From contig JAMPXK010000016.1 of NCBI GenBank assembly GCA_023701245.1, positions 1 through 44,179 on the forward strand: 44,179 nucleotides of DNA, written 5' to 3'. Positions 29,281 to 37,562 of the stretch are shown here, one piece after another; positions within the stretch are counted from its first letter, which is position 1, and each line of letters opens with the position of its first letter. Origin of the DNA: Elusimicrobiales bacterium. Lineage in GTDB: Bacteria; Elusimicrobiota; Elusimicrobia; Elusimicrobiales; UBA9959. The position numbers were made by a program, and so were the translations under genes. Under the pieces are notes generated by a model that searched no databases, had not been told where the DNA came from, and saw only the letters and a list, made by a program, of their open reading frames with translations.

Positions 29281-30537
29281 ATGGCAAAACTCCCTCTTTT
29301 CTCACCCATCTACGGCATACGGCCCGCTCCTGGCAAGGCGCAGGAAATTATCGCGCCGCCTTACGACGTGATGGACTCGGAAGAGGCCCGGGAGATGGCC
29401 AAGGGCAAGCCTAACAGCTTCCTGCACGTGTCCAAGGCCGAGATAGACCTGCCGCCCGGCACCGACGTGCACGACGAGTCGGTTTATAGGAAGGCCGCGG
29501 AGAATTTTGAAAAGATGCTTAAGAACGGGCTGCTGCTGCGCGAGAACAAGCCGTGCTTCTACGCCTACCGCCTCCAGATGGGCGCGCATATACAGACCGG
29601 CCTGATGGTGGGCGCCTGCGTGGAGGACTACGACAATAACCGCATCCGCAAGCACGAGTTCACCCGCCCGGTGAAAGAAGACGACCGCGTTAACCAGATC
29701 AAGTTCGTGAAAGCCCAGACCGGCCCCGGCATCATAGCCTACAAGCAGGTGCCCGAGATCGACGCCGTCATCAAGAAGAACGTGAAGAAAGAGCCGCTGT
29801 TCTCGGCCACCGGCGCCGGCGGCGTGATCCACACGCTGTGGCTGATAGACGACGCGGCCGACATAAAGGCCATCTCGGACGCTTCGGAGCGTCAGAAGAC
29901 CGTTTACATCGCCGACGGCCACCACCGCAGCGCCGCCGCCAGCCGCGTTAAGAAGTTCATGGTCGAGACCCGCGGCAACGCGCATACCGGCACCGAGCCT
30001 TATAACGTCTATCTCGCCGCCGCGTTCCCGGTGAACGAGATGAAGATCTGGGACTATAACCGCGTGGTGAAGGACCTCAACGGCCTCACGCCGGAAAAAT
30101 TCCTCTCCGAAGTTCAAAAAAGTTTCGAAGTGAAAGAGGTCAAGGGGCAGGCGAAACCCGCCGCCCGCCGCGAGTTCGGCCTCTACCTGGGCGGCAAGTG
30201 GTACCTCATGAAGCCCGCGGTGAAGACCCCGACGAAGGAAGAGGACCCGGTGAAGGCGCTGGACGTCAGCGTGCTGAGCGACCTGGTGCTGGACCGCGTG
30301 CTCGGCATAAAGGACCTGCGCAAATCCGACCGCGTGGACTTCGTGGGCGGCATACGCGGCCTGGGGGAGCTGGAAAAGCGCGTTAACTCCGGGGAGATGG
30401 CCGCGGCTTTCGCCCTGCACGCCACCTCGCTCGACGAACTTATTTCCGTGGCGGACGACAACCAGGTGATGCCGCCCAAGTCCACCTGGTTCGAGCCCAA
30501 ACTGGCCGACGGCGTGGTCTCCAACCCGTTGCTTTGA
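29281..30537 (+). CDS. DUF1015 family protein
   Basis: 418 residues. Typical DUF1015 start (LPLFSPIYGIRPAPGKAQEI, IIAPPYDVMDSEEAREMA) and signature IADGHHRSAAASR at residues 210-222 (Asp212, His214, His215, Arg216); also HEFTRPVKEDDR. The GHHR-type loop recalls the nucleotide-binding loops of ParB/sulfiredoxin-fold proteins, including free serine kinases (established for that fold; application here is inference). The family often lies beside serA/serC, as here, and no phosphoserine phosphatase gene is in this window, so a role in phosphoserine metabolism is plausible but unproven. The ATG follows an AAGGA ribosome site; upstream in-frame codons lie inside the structured element. Confidence 0.9.
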   Translation: MAKLPLFSPIYGIRPAPGKAQEIIAPPYDVMDSEEAREMAKGKPNSFLHVSKAEIDLPPGTDVHDESVYRKAAENFEKMLKNGLLLRENKPCFYAYRLQMGAHIQTGLMVGACVEDYDNNRIRKHEFTRPVKEDDRVNQIKFVKAQTGPGIIAYKQVPEIDAVIKKNVKKEPLFSATGAGGVIHTLWLIDDAADIKAISDASERQKTVYIADGHHRSAAASRVKKFMVETRGNAHTGTEPYNVYLAAAFPVNEMKIWDYNRVVKDLNGLTPEKFLSEVQKSFEVKEVKGQAKPAARREFGLYLGGKWYLMKPAVKTPTKEEDPVKALDVSVLSDLVLDRVLGIKDLRKSDRVDFVGGIRGLGELEKRVNSGEMAAAFALHATSLDELISVADDNQVMPPKSTWFEPKLADGVVSNPLL

Positions 30538-30545
30538 GGGCAATG

Positions 30546-30965
30546 ATGAAACACAAGATCCTGATAGTGGACGACGAGGAGAATATCCTCTTCGTCACCA
30601 AGACGGCCTTCGAAAGCCATTACGAGGTCTTCACGGCCCCGGACGGCTCCACCGCGCTGGAGATCATCAAGAAAGAAAGGCCGGTGCTGGTCTTCCTGGA
30701 TATCAAGATGCCCGGGATGTCGGGCATGGAAGTCCTGGAGGCCATAGCCGAGCTGGCCTTCCGGCCCACGGTCTGGATGCTTACCGGCGACGAGGATCTG
30801 GACACCGCCATAAAGACGCTGCGCACCGGCGCCGCCGGCTACGTGACCAAACCCTTCGAGCTGAACCGCCTGCGGGAGATAGTGCTCAGCACCGTGGAGT
30901 CCTCCAAGACCTCCGGAGAGAAACCTTCGGAGCGGCCCTGGCGGGTAAAGAAGAAGAAGGAGTGA
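30546..30965 (+). CDS. Single-domain response regulator
   Basis: 139 residues, a lone receiver (CheY/Spo0F-like). Acidic pocket VDDEE (Asp9, Asp10), phospho-acceptor Asp52 in VFLDIKMPGMSG, Thr80 in WMLTGDE and Lys102 in VTKPFE are all present, so it should be phosphorylated. A basic tail (WRVKKKKE) replaces an output domain. The ATG at 30546 was preferred because GAGG lies at a suitable distance; 30543 is possible. It begins 8 bases after DUF1015 and runs into the transglutaminase-like gene. The cognate kinase is not adjacent; the hybrid kinase at 37867 is a distant candidate. Confidence 0.9.
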   Translation: MKHKILIVDDEENILFVTKTAFESHYEVFTAPDGSTALEIIKKERPVLVFLDIKMPGMSGMEVLEAIAELAFRPTVWMLTGDEDLDTAIKTLRTGAAGYVTKPFELNRLREIVLSTVESSKTSGEKPSERPWRVKKKKE

Positions 30966-30979
30966 CCCCGCGGGCGGCA

Positions 30980-31666
30980 ATGAACAAGGCTTTCCTGGGT
31001 TTTCCCCGAGAGTTCCTGGCCGTGCTGCGCCGCCTGGACACTCCCCGCAAGGTGCAGGCCTTCCTCGACCACGAACTGGCCTACAACGATTCCGTAAAGA
31101 ACACCTGCTTTTCGCCGCTGGAGACCCTGCGGCGGGGGCGCGCCCACTGCATAGAGGGCGCGCTGCTGGCCGCCGCGGCCTTTATCTTTCACGGCCGCCG
31201 CGGCCTGCTGCTGGACCTGCGCGCCAACCCCAGGGACGACGACCACGTTATAGCGCCTTTCACCGAGAACGGCCGCTGGGGGGCCGTCGCCCAGTCGCAT
31301 TTCTGCGGGCTGCGCTACCGCGAACCCGTCTACCGCACTTACGGCGAGCTGGCGCGCAGTTATTTCGAATTTTATTATAACGGCAGAGGGGAGAAGACGC
31401 TGCGGGAGTACTCCGTTCCGCTTTCGGCCTCGTCGCTGCCGGCGGGGTGGCTCTGCTCCCGCAAAGACGTTTTTTTCGCGGGGCGCCGGCTGGACGCCGC
31501 CCGCCATTACAACATCCTCTTGCCCGGCCAGGAGCCCCGCCTGGCCCGCGCGGATTCCCTGCTGGTGGAAGCCGAACTGGTGGGAAAGAACAGGGCGCCG
31601 CTGGTCAAGCGGCGCCCAAGGCCTTATAGCAAGCTGAAACTTCCCCGTGTCAGCGGGCCGGTTTGA
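30980..31666 (+). CDS. Transglutaminase-like/cysteine-peptidase-fold protein
   Basis: 228 residues. The segment RRGRAHCIEGALLAAAAFI (Cys57) followed by DDDHVIAPF (His89) has the Cys...His spacing and surroundings of transglutaminase-like domains, where Cys lies at a helix start after a short polar loop; the third residue could be Asn97 (TENGRWG). No signal peptide, so it should be cytoplasmic. Such domains can be peptidases or amidases; no substrate can be inferred. A GTG at 30962 overlapping the previous stop is an alternative start, adding six residues. Its 3' end overlaps by 17 bases the convergent gene ending at 31650. Confidence 0.65.
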   Translation: MNKAFLGFPREFLAVLRRLDTPRKVQAFLDHELAYNDSVKNTCFSPLETLRRGRAHCIEGALLAAAAFIFHGRRGLLLDLRANPRDDDHVIAPFTENGRWGAVAQSHFCGLRYREPVYRTYGELARSYFEFYYNGRGEKTLREYSVPLSASSLPAGWLCSRKDVFFAGRRLDAARHYNILLPGQEPRLARADSLLVEAELVGKNRAPLVKRRPRPYSKLKLPRVSGPV

Positions 31667-32207
31667 AAGAATCCAGGATCTTGCCGAACATCGCCAGGTG
31701 CCCTTTGGCCTCGCCCTTGGGGGCTTTGAGGGTCAGGGAGTAAAAACCTTTCTTGGCCGGCACTATGACGTAGCGCTCGAACATCTCCGCCTTTTTTGGC
31801 TTGGGCGAGTAGGCCGGGAGCATAGCGTAGGTTATCATGTCCAGGATCTTGGACTTGCGGCCCGCCACCAGGGTGTCTTCCAGCTTGCCCAGGATCTCGC
31901 CGTCGTTCTTGTGTTCCGTCTTCATGAGCGTGGCTATGTAGGCGTCCATGGTCTTGAAGCGGGGATGGTCGGGGCCGAAGTAGATCAGGGAAATGGCCGC
32001 TCCCGGAGGCTGGCCGGGCGAATACAGGTCCACCCCGTATTGTTTCTCCTGGCGGCCGACGATGATCTCCTCTTCCTTTTCCCAGGCGGAGGGGATCAGC
32101 GCGGTGAAAACATTCCCGTCACAGGCGTACTTTTCCATGCCGGCCTCCGCCGCTCCAAGCGGCACCGCCGGGGTAAGGGCCAGAATAAGAGCTATTATCT
32201 TTATCAT
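31650..32207 (-). CDS. Small exported protein of unknown function
   Basis: 185 residues. Signal peptide 1-19 (LGA|AEAG). The mature part (VFTALIPSAWEKEEEIIVGR, VDLYSPGQPPGAAISLIYFG, GFYSLTLKAPKGEAKGHLAM) resembles the loose PsbP/DcrB-like group of small exported proteins that begin with an F-x-x-x-I/V-P-x-x-W motif; this resemblance is by eye. The partial gene at 43993 has a similar beginning (VDFPAGWNPGK). Ribosome site GGAG precedes the ATG. It starts 25 bases after the putative zincin, so it is probably co-transcribed with it. Confidence 0.72.
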   Translation of the reverse strand: MIKIIALILALTPAVPLGAAEAGMEKYACDGNVFTALIPSAWEKEEEIIVGRQEKQYGVDLYSPGQPPGAAISLIYFGPDHPRFKTMDAYIATLMKTEHKNDGEILGKLEDTLVAGRKSKILDMITYAMLPAYSPKPKKAEMFERYVIVPAKKGFYSLTLKAPKGEAKGHLAMFGKILDSFKPAR

Positions 32208-32232
32208 TTTGTGTCTCCGTAAAGCCGTTCCG

Positions 32233-34143
32233 TTACAGGCTCTCGTCGTTGAGTTCCTGTACTTTCTTTATCTGCAGGGTGGCCGCCCGTGAGGGTTTGC
32301 CCTTGGCCGTGATGCTGGCCAATTGGCCGTTGAGCATGGCTATGTCCTCTTTCTGCCGCGTAATCACCGTCTCGTACCAGGGGTAGGCTTCCGCGGTCAT
32401 TTTGTTGAGCTGCTCGGTGGAGCAGTTGCGGATGTCGAACCAGGAACAGTCGGCGGTGACGCGCGGCGCGGCGGCGTAGGCCGGGTCGGTCTTGCGCTGT
32501 TCCAGTTCCTTCATGCCGTTCTCCATCTGCAGGATGGTCTTGGCGCCCACGCCCTGCGCGCCTTCCAGGTTGTAGTAGCGGATGAACTGTTTCATGCCGC
32601 GGTAGCCGCCTTTTTCAAAAGCCTGGATGCATTCCATGTCGAATTCGGAGGCCTCTTTTTTGTACTGCCGGCCGTACTTGGGGTCCTTGAATTTCTTCAT
32701 CATGCCCGCCGCCTGGCCGGCAAAGGCCACGGCTTCCTTGTCTAGGATCTTCTTATTGGACACACCGTTTGCTATATAGAATTCATCCTGGTGTACATTG
32801 TGGATGCCTTCGTGAAGGATGACACCGTAGAGGTGCCGGCCCAACTTGTCCATCATGGCTGGGTCTTTTTCCAGGCGGGCCGCGGTACACTTGTTTTTCT
32901 TCATCCAGGCTTCGATGAGTTGTTTGTTAACCGCTATCTGGCCGCCGCCCAGGCCCCCGCCGCAGCCGTTGGTGGCGTGTTTGGGGCAATACGCCCCGTT
33001 GGTGCCGCCGTCCCCCAGGTCCAGCACTTTTAATTGCATCGGGTGAAGGAGGTTGCCCTTGCGGTCTTTTTCATTGTAAAACTTACGGAGTTCTTCCTCC
33101 AGAGGGGTCCCTGAAAAAGCCGCCGTACGCTTTTTGTTGTCCACCTTGCTGACCCCGCCCAGCATGCGGGTCATCATCTCGTCCGCGACTTTCTGGAACT
33201 TATCCTCCGGCAGGACATAAGTGGCGGCGGCGGTTGGTTTGGCCGGTTTGGGCTTCGCGAAAGGTTCCGTATTGTAACCGCCGCCCAAGTCCGCTTTCTT
33301 GTCGAAAACTCCTCCGAGGTAAGCCATCATCTCCGCGTCAGACTTGCCGGCCAGGTTCCTGGCCGCTTCGGAGTATTTTGAGGGATCGGTGCCGGCACCG
33401 GGCCCCCCGGCTCCCGGAGCCCCTGGGGCCGGCATGAGCCTAGCGAGGTACTGGCGGATATTATTGCGGATGTCCTGGGGCAGGTGAGCATCAAGGAACT
33501 GCTGGGGAGTGCCGCTGATGATGCTGCACTTGGTTACTTCCGTGGGGAAGTTGGCCTGATTCGAGATGGCTGTTTCCGCCATTATGGCCGCGGTGCGCTG
33601 GGATAGCGTCATTTCGGCCCAGCGGGCCTGGGTGATCCCCATGTTGGCGAACATCGCCTGCCGGGGTGGAGCCGCTATGTTCCAGGCCAGGGCGGCATTC
33701 TGCGCAGGGGCGAGGGAACCGTTGTAGTATTTCCCGATCCAGGGAAAGGTCTTGTCTGGCTGGGGTCCCATGTCCAGTTCACAAAGTACGCAGGCCTCTT
33801 GGTAGCCCGAGATCTCAAGCAGGTCACGGTAGCGTTTTCGGATATGGCAGTCGCGTGGGTTATCCCTGAAGAAGTCCCCCAGTTCCGTAAAAATACCGTC
33901 GAATTTAAGGATATAGTTGAGCGTGTCGGAATCCTCTTCCTTCAGTTTTTTATAGAAGTCGCCTTTGGGCTCTAATGCCTTTACACACTTCTCCGCTTCC
34001 TTCGGCGAGTAGACCTTCTGCGAAATATTCGCCACGCAGGCGTCTTTTAACGCGGTCTCCTCCTGGGTCAGTTCCGCGGCCGCTGGCAACGCCAGCGCGG
34101 CGGAAAGCAGGACGAGGTTCAAATAGAAGGGGAGCTTTCTCAT
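32233..34143 (-). CDS. Exported putative zinc metallopeptidase (HExxH)
   Basis: 636 residues. Signal peptide 1-23 (AAA|E). The N-terminal half is helical with many Cys (ACVANI, KCVKAL, EACVLCELD, TKCSI), then a Gly/Pro-rich linker (~238-255). In the C-terminal half GVILHEGIHNVHQDEF places His444, Glu445 and His448 in an HExxH zinc motif; Glu470 in DKEAVAFAGQA is a plausible third ligand in the gluzincin manner. A Cys/Gly-rich loop (YCPKHATNGCGGGLGGG) lies upstream. No known family was recognised, so activity is inferred from the motif only. A strong promoter (TTGACA-16-TATAAT) sits unusually close to the ATG. Confidence 0.7.
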   Translation of the reverse strand: MRKLPFYLNLVLLSAALALPAAAELTQEETALKDACVANISQKVYSPKEAEKCVKALEPKGDFYKKLKEEDSDTLNYILKFDGIFTELGDFFRDNPRDCHIRKRYRDLLEISGYQEACVLCELDMGPQPDKTFPWIGKYYNGSLAPAQNAALAWNIAAPPRQAMFANMGITQARWAEMTLSQRTAAIMAETAISNQANFPTEVTKCSIISGTPQQFLDAHLPQDIRNNIRQYLARLMPAPGAPGAGGPGAGTDPSKYSEAARNLAGKSDAEMMAYLGGVFDKKADLGGGYNTEPFAKPKPAKPTAAATYVLPEDKFQKVADEMMTRMLGGVSKVDNKKRTAAFSGTPLEEELRKFYNEKDRKGNLLHPMQLKVLDLGDGGTNGAYCPKHATNGCGGGLGGGQIAVNKQLIEAWMKKNKCTAARLEKDPAMMDKLGRHLYGVILHEGIHNVHQDEFYIANGVSNKKILDKEAVAFAGQAAGMMKKFKDPKYGRQYKKEASEFDMECIQAFEKGGYRGMKQFIRYYNLEGAQGVGAKTILQMENGMKELEQRKTDPAYAAAPRVTADCSWFDIRNCSTEQLNKMTAEAYPWYETVITRQKEDIAMLNGQLASITAKGKPSRAATLQIKKVQELNDESL

Positions 34144-34152
34144 AGTATTAAT

Positions 34153-34180
34153 ATTATAAGCGCCGGATACGCTGTGTCAA
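34153..34180 (-). promoter_or_regulatory. Near-leaderless sigma-70 promoter of the zincin gene
   Basis: Minus strand: TTGACA (34180-34175), 16-base spacer, TATAAT (34158-34153); the ATG at 34143 is only 10 bases after the -10 box, so the leader would be about 3 bases. Confidence 0.85.
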
Positions 34181-34196
34181 GGGCCGGTAGTCCCAG

Positions 34197-34225
34197 TTGC
34201 CAAGGGGACCGGCATTTGGTAGAAA
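34197..34225 (+). promoter_or_regulatory. Promoter of nitroreductase operon
   Basis: TTGCCA (34197-34202), 17-base spacer, TAGAAA (34220-34225), divergent from the zincin promoter. Ribosome site GGGAG precedes the ATG at 34258. Confidence 0.45.
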
Positions 34226-34257
34226 GTAGGTTCAGGGATATTTTAGGGAGACGCGAA

Positions 34258-34812
34258 ATGAAAAACCCCGTTCTGGACGTGATAAAAAGCCGCCGCAGCA
34301 TAAGAAAGTACCTGCCCGACCAGTTGAAGGACGCGGAACTGGCCGCCATACTGGAGGCCGCCGCCTACGCGCCCAGCGCGCACAACGAGCAGTCCTGGCA
34401 TTTCACCGTTATCCGCAACCGAGAACTGTTGGACCGCATCAGCCTTAAGGCCAAGGAGCTGATGGCCGCCCAGGAGACAGAATGGATAAAGGAGATGGGC
34501 AGGAACCCGGAGTTCCACATCTTCTACAAGGCGCCGGCGGCGGTGATCGTCTCCACCCGCACCGGGGCCATGTCGCCCAAAGTGGACTGCGCGGCCGCCA
34601 TAGAGAACATGCTGCTGGCGGCGGAGAGCCTGGACATAGGTTCCTGCTGGATAGGCCTGGCACGCTACTATTTCACGCTGAAGGACGAACTGCCCCTGCT
34701 TAACATTCCCGAGGGCTATGAACCCTTCTATGCCGTGGCCCTGGGGTACAAAGCCCAGCGGCCGGTCCGCGCCCTGCCGCGCCGCAAGGACCAGGTGAAC
34801 TATATAGACTGA
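34258..34812 (+). CDS. Nitroreductase family protein
   Basis: 184 residues. Classic N-terminus VLDVIKSRRSIRKYLPDQL with the FMN-binding Arg-Arg-Ser-x-Arg, followed by AAAYAPSAHNEQSWHFTVI, IENMLLAAESLDIGSCWIGL and a C-terminal GYKAQRP, all marks of small FMN-dependent nitroreductases. These enzymes reduce nitro groups, quinones or flavins with NAD(P)H; the true substrate is unknown. Ferredoxin-coupled members usually add an iron-sulfur domain, absent here. Its stop overlaps the uvsE start (TGATG), so it forms an operon with the DNA repair gene. Confidence 0.9.
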   Translation: MKNPVLDVIKSRRSIRKYLPDQLKDAELAAILEAAAYAPSAHNEQSWHFTVIRNRELLDRISLKAKELMAAQETEWIKEMGRNPEFHIFYKAPAAVIVSTRTGAMSPKVDCAAAIENMLLAAESLDIGSCWIGLARYYFTLKDELPLLNIPEGYEPFYAVALGYKAQRPVRALPRRKDQVNYID

Positions 34813-35732
34813 TGCTGCGCCTGGGACTTTGCTGTAAATTCGCCGAGGAGCCCATAAAGTTCCCGGTCACCACCGCGCTTTACGCCATGAAGCTGAAGCC
34901 GGCGCAGCGCCGTGCGCGCCTGGCGGGCCTGTGCCGGGAGAACGCCGCGGCCCTGGCGGCCGCCATAAACTATTGCGCCGCCAACGGCATCGGCAGTTTC
35001 CGCGTTAACAGCCAGGTGCTGCCGCTCAAGACGCACCCCCGGGCGGGGTACGACCTGGCGGCCCTGCCGGGCGGTCCGGAGATAATAAAAGACTTTAAAA
35101 ACTGCGGCGCCCTGGCCAGAAAACTAAAAGTGCGCCTGACCTTTCACCCGGACCAGTTCATCCTGCTGAGTTCCGAAAAGGCCGGGGTCACGGAGTCGTC
35201 CATAAAAGAGCTGGACTACCAGGCGCAGGTGGCCGGCTGGATAGGCGCCGACGTAATAAATATCCACGGCGGCGGCGCCTACGGCGACAAGGCCGCCGCG
35301 CTGGCCCGCGCCGGGGCGGTCCTGGAAAAACTCAGCCCCGCCGTGCGCGCGCGCCTGGCCTTGGAGAACGACGACCGGATCTATTCCCCGGCGGACCTGC
35401 TGCCGTTCTGCCGGGCGCACAAAGTCCCCTTTGTTTACGACGTGCACCACCACCGCTGTCTGCCGGACGCGCTGAGCGTGGAAGAGGTTACCCGGCAGGC
35501 GCTGAAAACCTGGGACCGGGAGCCGCTGTTCCACCTGTCCAGCCCCAGGGACGGCTGGGGGGGTGCGGACCCGCGCCCGCACCACGACTATATAGACCCG
35601 GGAGATTTTCCGGCCTGCTGGCGCCGCCTGGACGCGACCATAGAGGTGGAAGCCAAGGCCAAAGAACTGGCGATAGCGCGCCTGCGCAAAGATCTGGCGG
35701 CATATAAGGAGATATCATGTTCAGAAAAATAA
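34812..35732 (+). CDS. uvsE: UV DNA damage endonuclease (UvsE/UVDE family)
   Basis: 306 residues, normal for bacterial UvsE. TIM-barrel endonuclease that nicks 5' to UV photoproducts and some other lesions, starting a repair route independent of UvrABC. Family motifs: RLGLCCKF at the N-terminus, YCAANGIGSFRVNSQVLPL, LTFHPDQFILLSS (metal-binding His), VINIHGGGAYGDK, RLALENDDR (metal-binding Glu), and FVYDVHHH (metal-binding Asp/His). All metal ligands expected in the barrel are visible. Coupled to the upstream nitroreductase; its last 16 bases overlap the DUF4405 gene. Confidence 0.93.
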   Translation: MLRLGLCCKFAEEPIKFPVTTALYAMKLKPAQRRARLAGLCRENAAALAAAINYCAANGIGSFRVNSQVLPLKTHPRAGYDLAALPGGPEIIKDFKNCGALARKLKVRLTFHPDQFILLSSEKAGVTESSIKELDYQAQVAGWIGADVINIHGGGAYGDKAAALARAGAVLEKLSPAVRARLALENDDRIYSPADLLPFCRAHKVPFVYDVHHHRCLPDALSVEEVTRQALKTWDREPLFHLSSPRDGWGGADPRPHHDYIDPGDFPACWRRLDATIEVEAKAKELAIARLRKDLAAYKEISCSEK

Positions 35733-36055
35733 CGGCGGTTTCATTGGCGGTTTCTTTCGCGGGGATGGCCAGTTCCGGGGCGCTGATGGTCCTGGGAGGG
35801 TCGTTCGCCTTGCAGTTCCGGCTGCTGCCCGTGCATAAACTTTTTGCGCCGGTGTTCATAACGGCGGGACTCTGCCACTTGTTCCTCAACCGCGGCGCCC
35901 TGGCCGTTTACTTGAAAGAGAGGGCCGGGCTGGTGACCGCCGCGGTACTTGCCATAGTGCTGGCAGCCGCTTACGCGGCGAATTTCGACAAGAACGTGGA
36001 CGAGGAAGCCGGCCAGGTGATGGACCAGATAGGCCAGCAGGTGTACGGGGAGTAA
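35717..36055 (+). CDS. Small DUF4405-like membrane protein
   Basis: 112 residues with three hydrophobic helices (~5-28, ~40-60, ~70-90). The pattern PVHKLFAPVFITAGLCHLFLN, with one His entering helix 2 and another near its end, is the layout of DUF4405 proteins, which resemble cytochrome-b-type heme-binding helices; heme binding here is inference. An acidic tail (NFDKNVDEEAGQVMDQIG) follows. Ribosome site AGGAG precedes the ATG. It overlaps uvsE by 16 bases and is the last gene of the operon, followed by a terminator. Confidence 0.75.
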   Translation: MFRKITAVSLAVSFAGMASSGALMVLGGSFALQFRLLPVHKLFAPVFITAGLCHLFLNRGALAVYLKERAGLVTAAVLAIVLAAAYAANFDKNVDEEAGQVMDQIGQQVYGE

Positions 36056-36074
36056 GTAAGCGCGGAGGGCGGAG

Positions 36075-36103
36075 GGGCCGGGGCTAGTCCCGGCCCTTTT
36101 TTA
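36075..36103 (+). terminator. Rho-independent terminator
   Basis: Stem GGGCCGGG/CCCGGCCC followed by T6, after the DUF4405 gene. Its T-tract touches the stop codon of the convergent peptidase gene. Confidence 0.9.
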
Positions 36104-37399
36104 TTTCTGTATCCAGTTGATGAACTCGAACCAGCGGCCGCCTTTGGCCCAGGCCAGGGCGTTATAGGCGGTGTCTGGGATGCTGTAGGGCATGTAGATG
36201 CCCAACCCGTTGGCGTTGCGGTTGGTTTCTCCCGTGTAGGCGTTCTGGAAGACCACGCCGGAGGTTATGAGGTCCGCCAGGGCCAGGCTTTTGGCCCGCA
36301 CGTCCGCGGAAGAGCTTTTCTGCGCGGCGAGGGTGAGGAAGTGCACCAGGTCCTTGGATTCCACGTCCTTGAAGGTCTTGGTGTCGTTGCGGGCGGCTTT
36401 CAGGCCGGCCCGGTCGCCGGAAGCCATGGCCGCCGCGGCCCACTGGTCGGTCATAGTTTTTAAAGCGGCCAGGTTGCGGGTGTAAACGGCGGAGATGGTG
36501 GTTTTCTGGGTTGTTTCCGCGTAATACCGGTTGTAGCCCTGGACGGCCGCCGCGGCCAGGGTTTCGGCGGTCAGCGGTTTATTGTGGATGCCGGCCAGGA
36601 AAAAGTGGTAAGGCCAGCCGTCGGCGGGCGCCGTTTCTTCCGAACCTATTATGACCTTGGCCTGGTCCTTCAGCTCATAGGCCACTTCGGCCATCTGCAT
36701 CAGGCAGGCATCCGAGGCGTAAACTTCCAGGCCGCCCATTTTAGCCAGGGCGGCGCCCAGCTGGACCCCGGTGATATGGTGCTGCGTTTCGTCGTCGTAG
36801 GAAATGCCTTTTAATTCCGGGGAAAGAGCCGCCGACTTCCAGCCGGTGCCGTGGTTCCACACCACCAGCATGTAGCGGCGCGCGGGAAACCTGCTCTTGG
36901 CCCACAGACCGAATTCCGCCAGGTGGTTCCAGTCGCCCATGTCGCCGTTAAATTCCTCCAGCACGGGCGAGGTGACCTCGGCCTGGTTGAAATCCTTCTG
37001 GATAAGGTAGCGGCGGATACCGGACCAGGAGGCGTTCTTGGGCGACATCATGCCGGGGAAGCCGGGGATATTCGGGAAGCCGAAAGGATTAGTGGAAGGC
37101 GGGGGCGGGACATAGGCGCGCCGGCCGGCCTCTACCACCAGGTTCACATTGGCCGGAACTCCGGCCCGTTCCATTTCGTTAAGGTCGCTGAGGGCGTAGT
37201 TGTAAAGATCGTTCTTGCCGTTCATGAAGACCATGATGGTCAGTTCTTTCATTCCGCGGGCCGGCTCGGGTATGGCCTGCGCCTGCGGTTCGGCGGCGGC
37301 CAGGCCCTGAAGCTGGCGCAGGGCTTGTGCCCGGGCCGTGCCGATCAGGCAGCAGGAGGAAAGCAGCAGGAAAGAAAAGGGGCGCAGGATCTTTTTCAT
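36101..37399 (-). CDS. Exported clostripain-family (C11) cysteine peptidase
   Basis: 432 residues. Signal peptide 1-24 (ARA|Q). Typical clostripain start KELTIMVFMNGKNDLYNYAL and NEMERAGVPANVNLVVEAGR, then catalytic His183 in VVWNHGTGW and Cys232 in YASDACLMQMAEVAYEL, with the SEETAPADGWPY block. The C-terminal part (FQNAYTGETNRNANGLGIYM) also fits. Clostripains cleave after Arg/Lys and may mature by self-processing. Its exported nature and the other secreted hydrolases here suggest extracellular protein breakdown. A -10-like TAGACT (37412-37407) ends 8 bases before the ATG, so it may be leaderless. Confidence 0.9.
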   Translation of the reverse strand: MKKILRPFSFLLLSSCCLIGTARAQALRQLQGLAAAEPQAQAIPEPARGMKELTIMVFMNGKNDLYNYALSDLNEMERAGVPANVNLVVEAGRRAYVPPPPSTNPFGFPNIPGFPGMMSPKNASWSGIRRYLIQKDFNQAEVTSPVLEEFNGDMGDWNHLAEFGLWAKSRFPARRYMLVVWNHGTGWKSAALSPELKGISYDDETQHHITGVQLGAALAKMGGLEVYASDACLMQMAEVAYELKDQAKVIIGSEETAPADGWPYHFFLAGIHNKPLTAETLAAAAVQGYNRYYAETTQKTTISAVYTRNLAALKTMTDQWAAAAMASGDRAGLKAARNDTKTFKDVESKDLVHFLTLAAQKSSSADVRAKSLALADLITSGVVFQNAYTGETNRNANGLGIYMPYSIPDTAYNALAWAKGGRWFEFINWIQK

Positions 37400-37482
37400 C
37401 CCTTAAAGTCTATTAAAATAGGCGCGGTCGGCCATGAGCCGATGTTCCCAGGCGGACGGGGGCCAAAAAACGCCGTGAATTT

Positions 37483-37509
37483 GGGCCTTTAGGGCCTATC
37501 GTCCGGGCC
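37483..37509 (+). repeat. GC-rich GGNCCTA motif, copy 2
   Basis: Begins GGGCCTTTAGGGCCTA and ends CGTCCGGGCC; closely similar to 9727-9699 on the minus strand. It covers the -35 region of the small gene at 37563, whose -10 (TATATA) is at 37523-37528. Confidence 0.4.
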
Positions 37510-37562
37510 GGGGATTTCGTAGTATATAGGTACAGGGGTGTTCGGGAATTGAGAGGACAGTT

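Noticed and set aside
36056-36078. Remnant of the structured element (TAAGCGCGGAGGGCGGAGGGG resembles part of copy B)
   Set aside because: Only about 20 GC-rich bases, no paired stems kept, and it merges into an ordinary terminator; likely chance.
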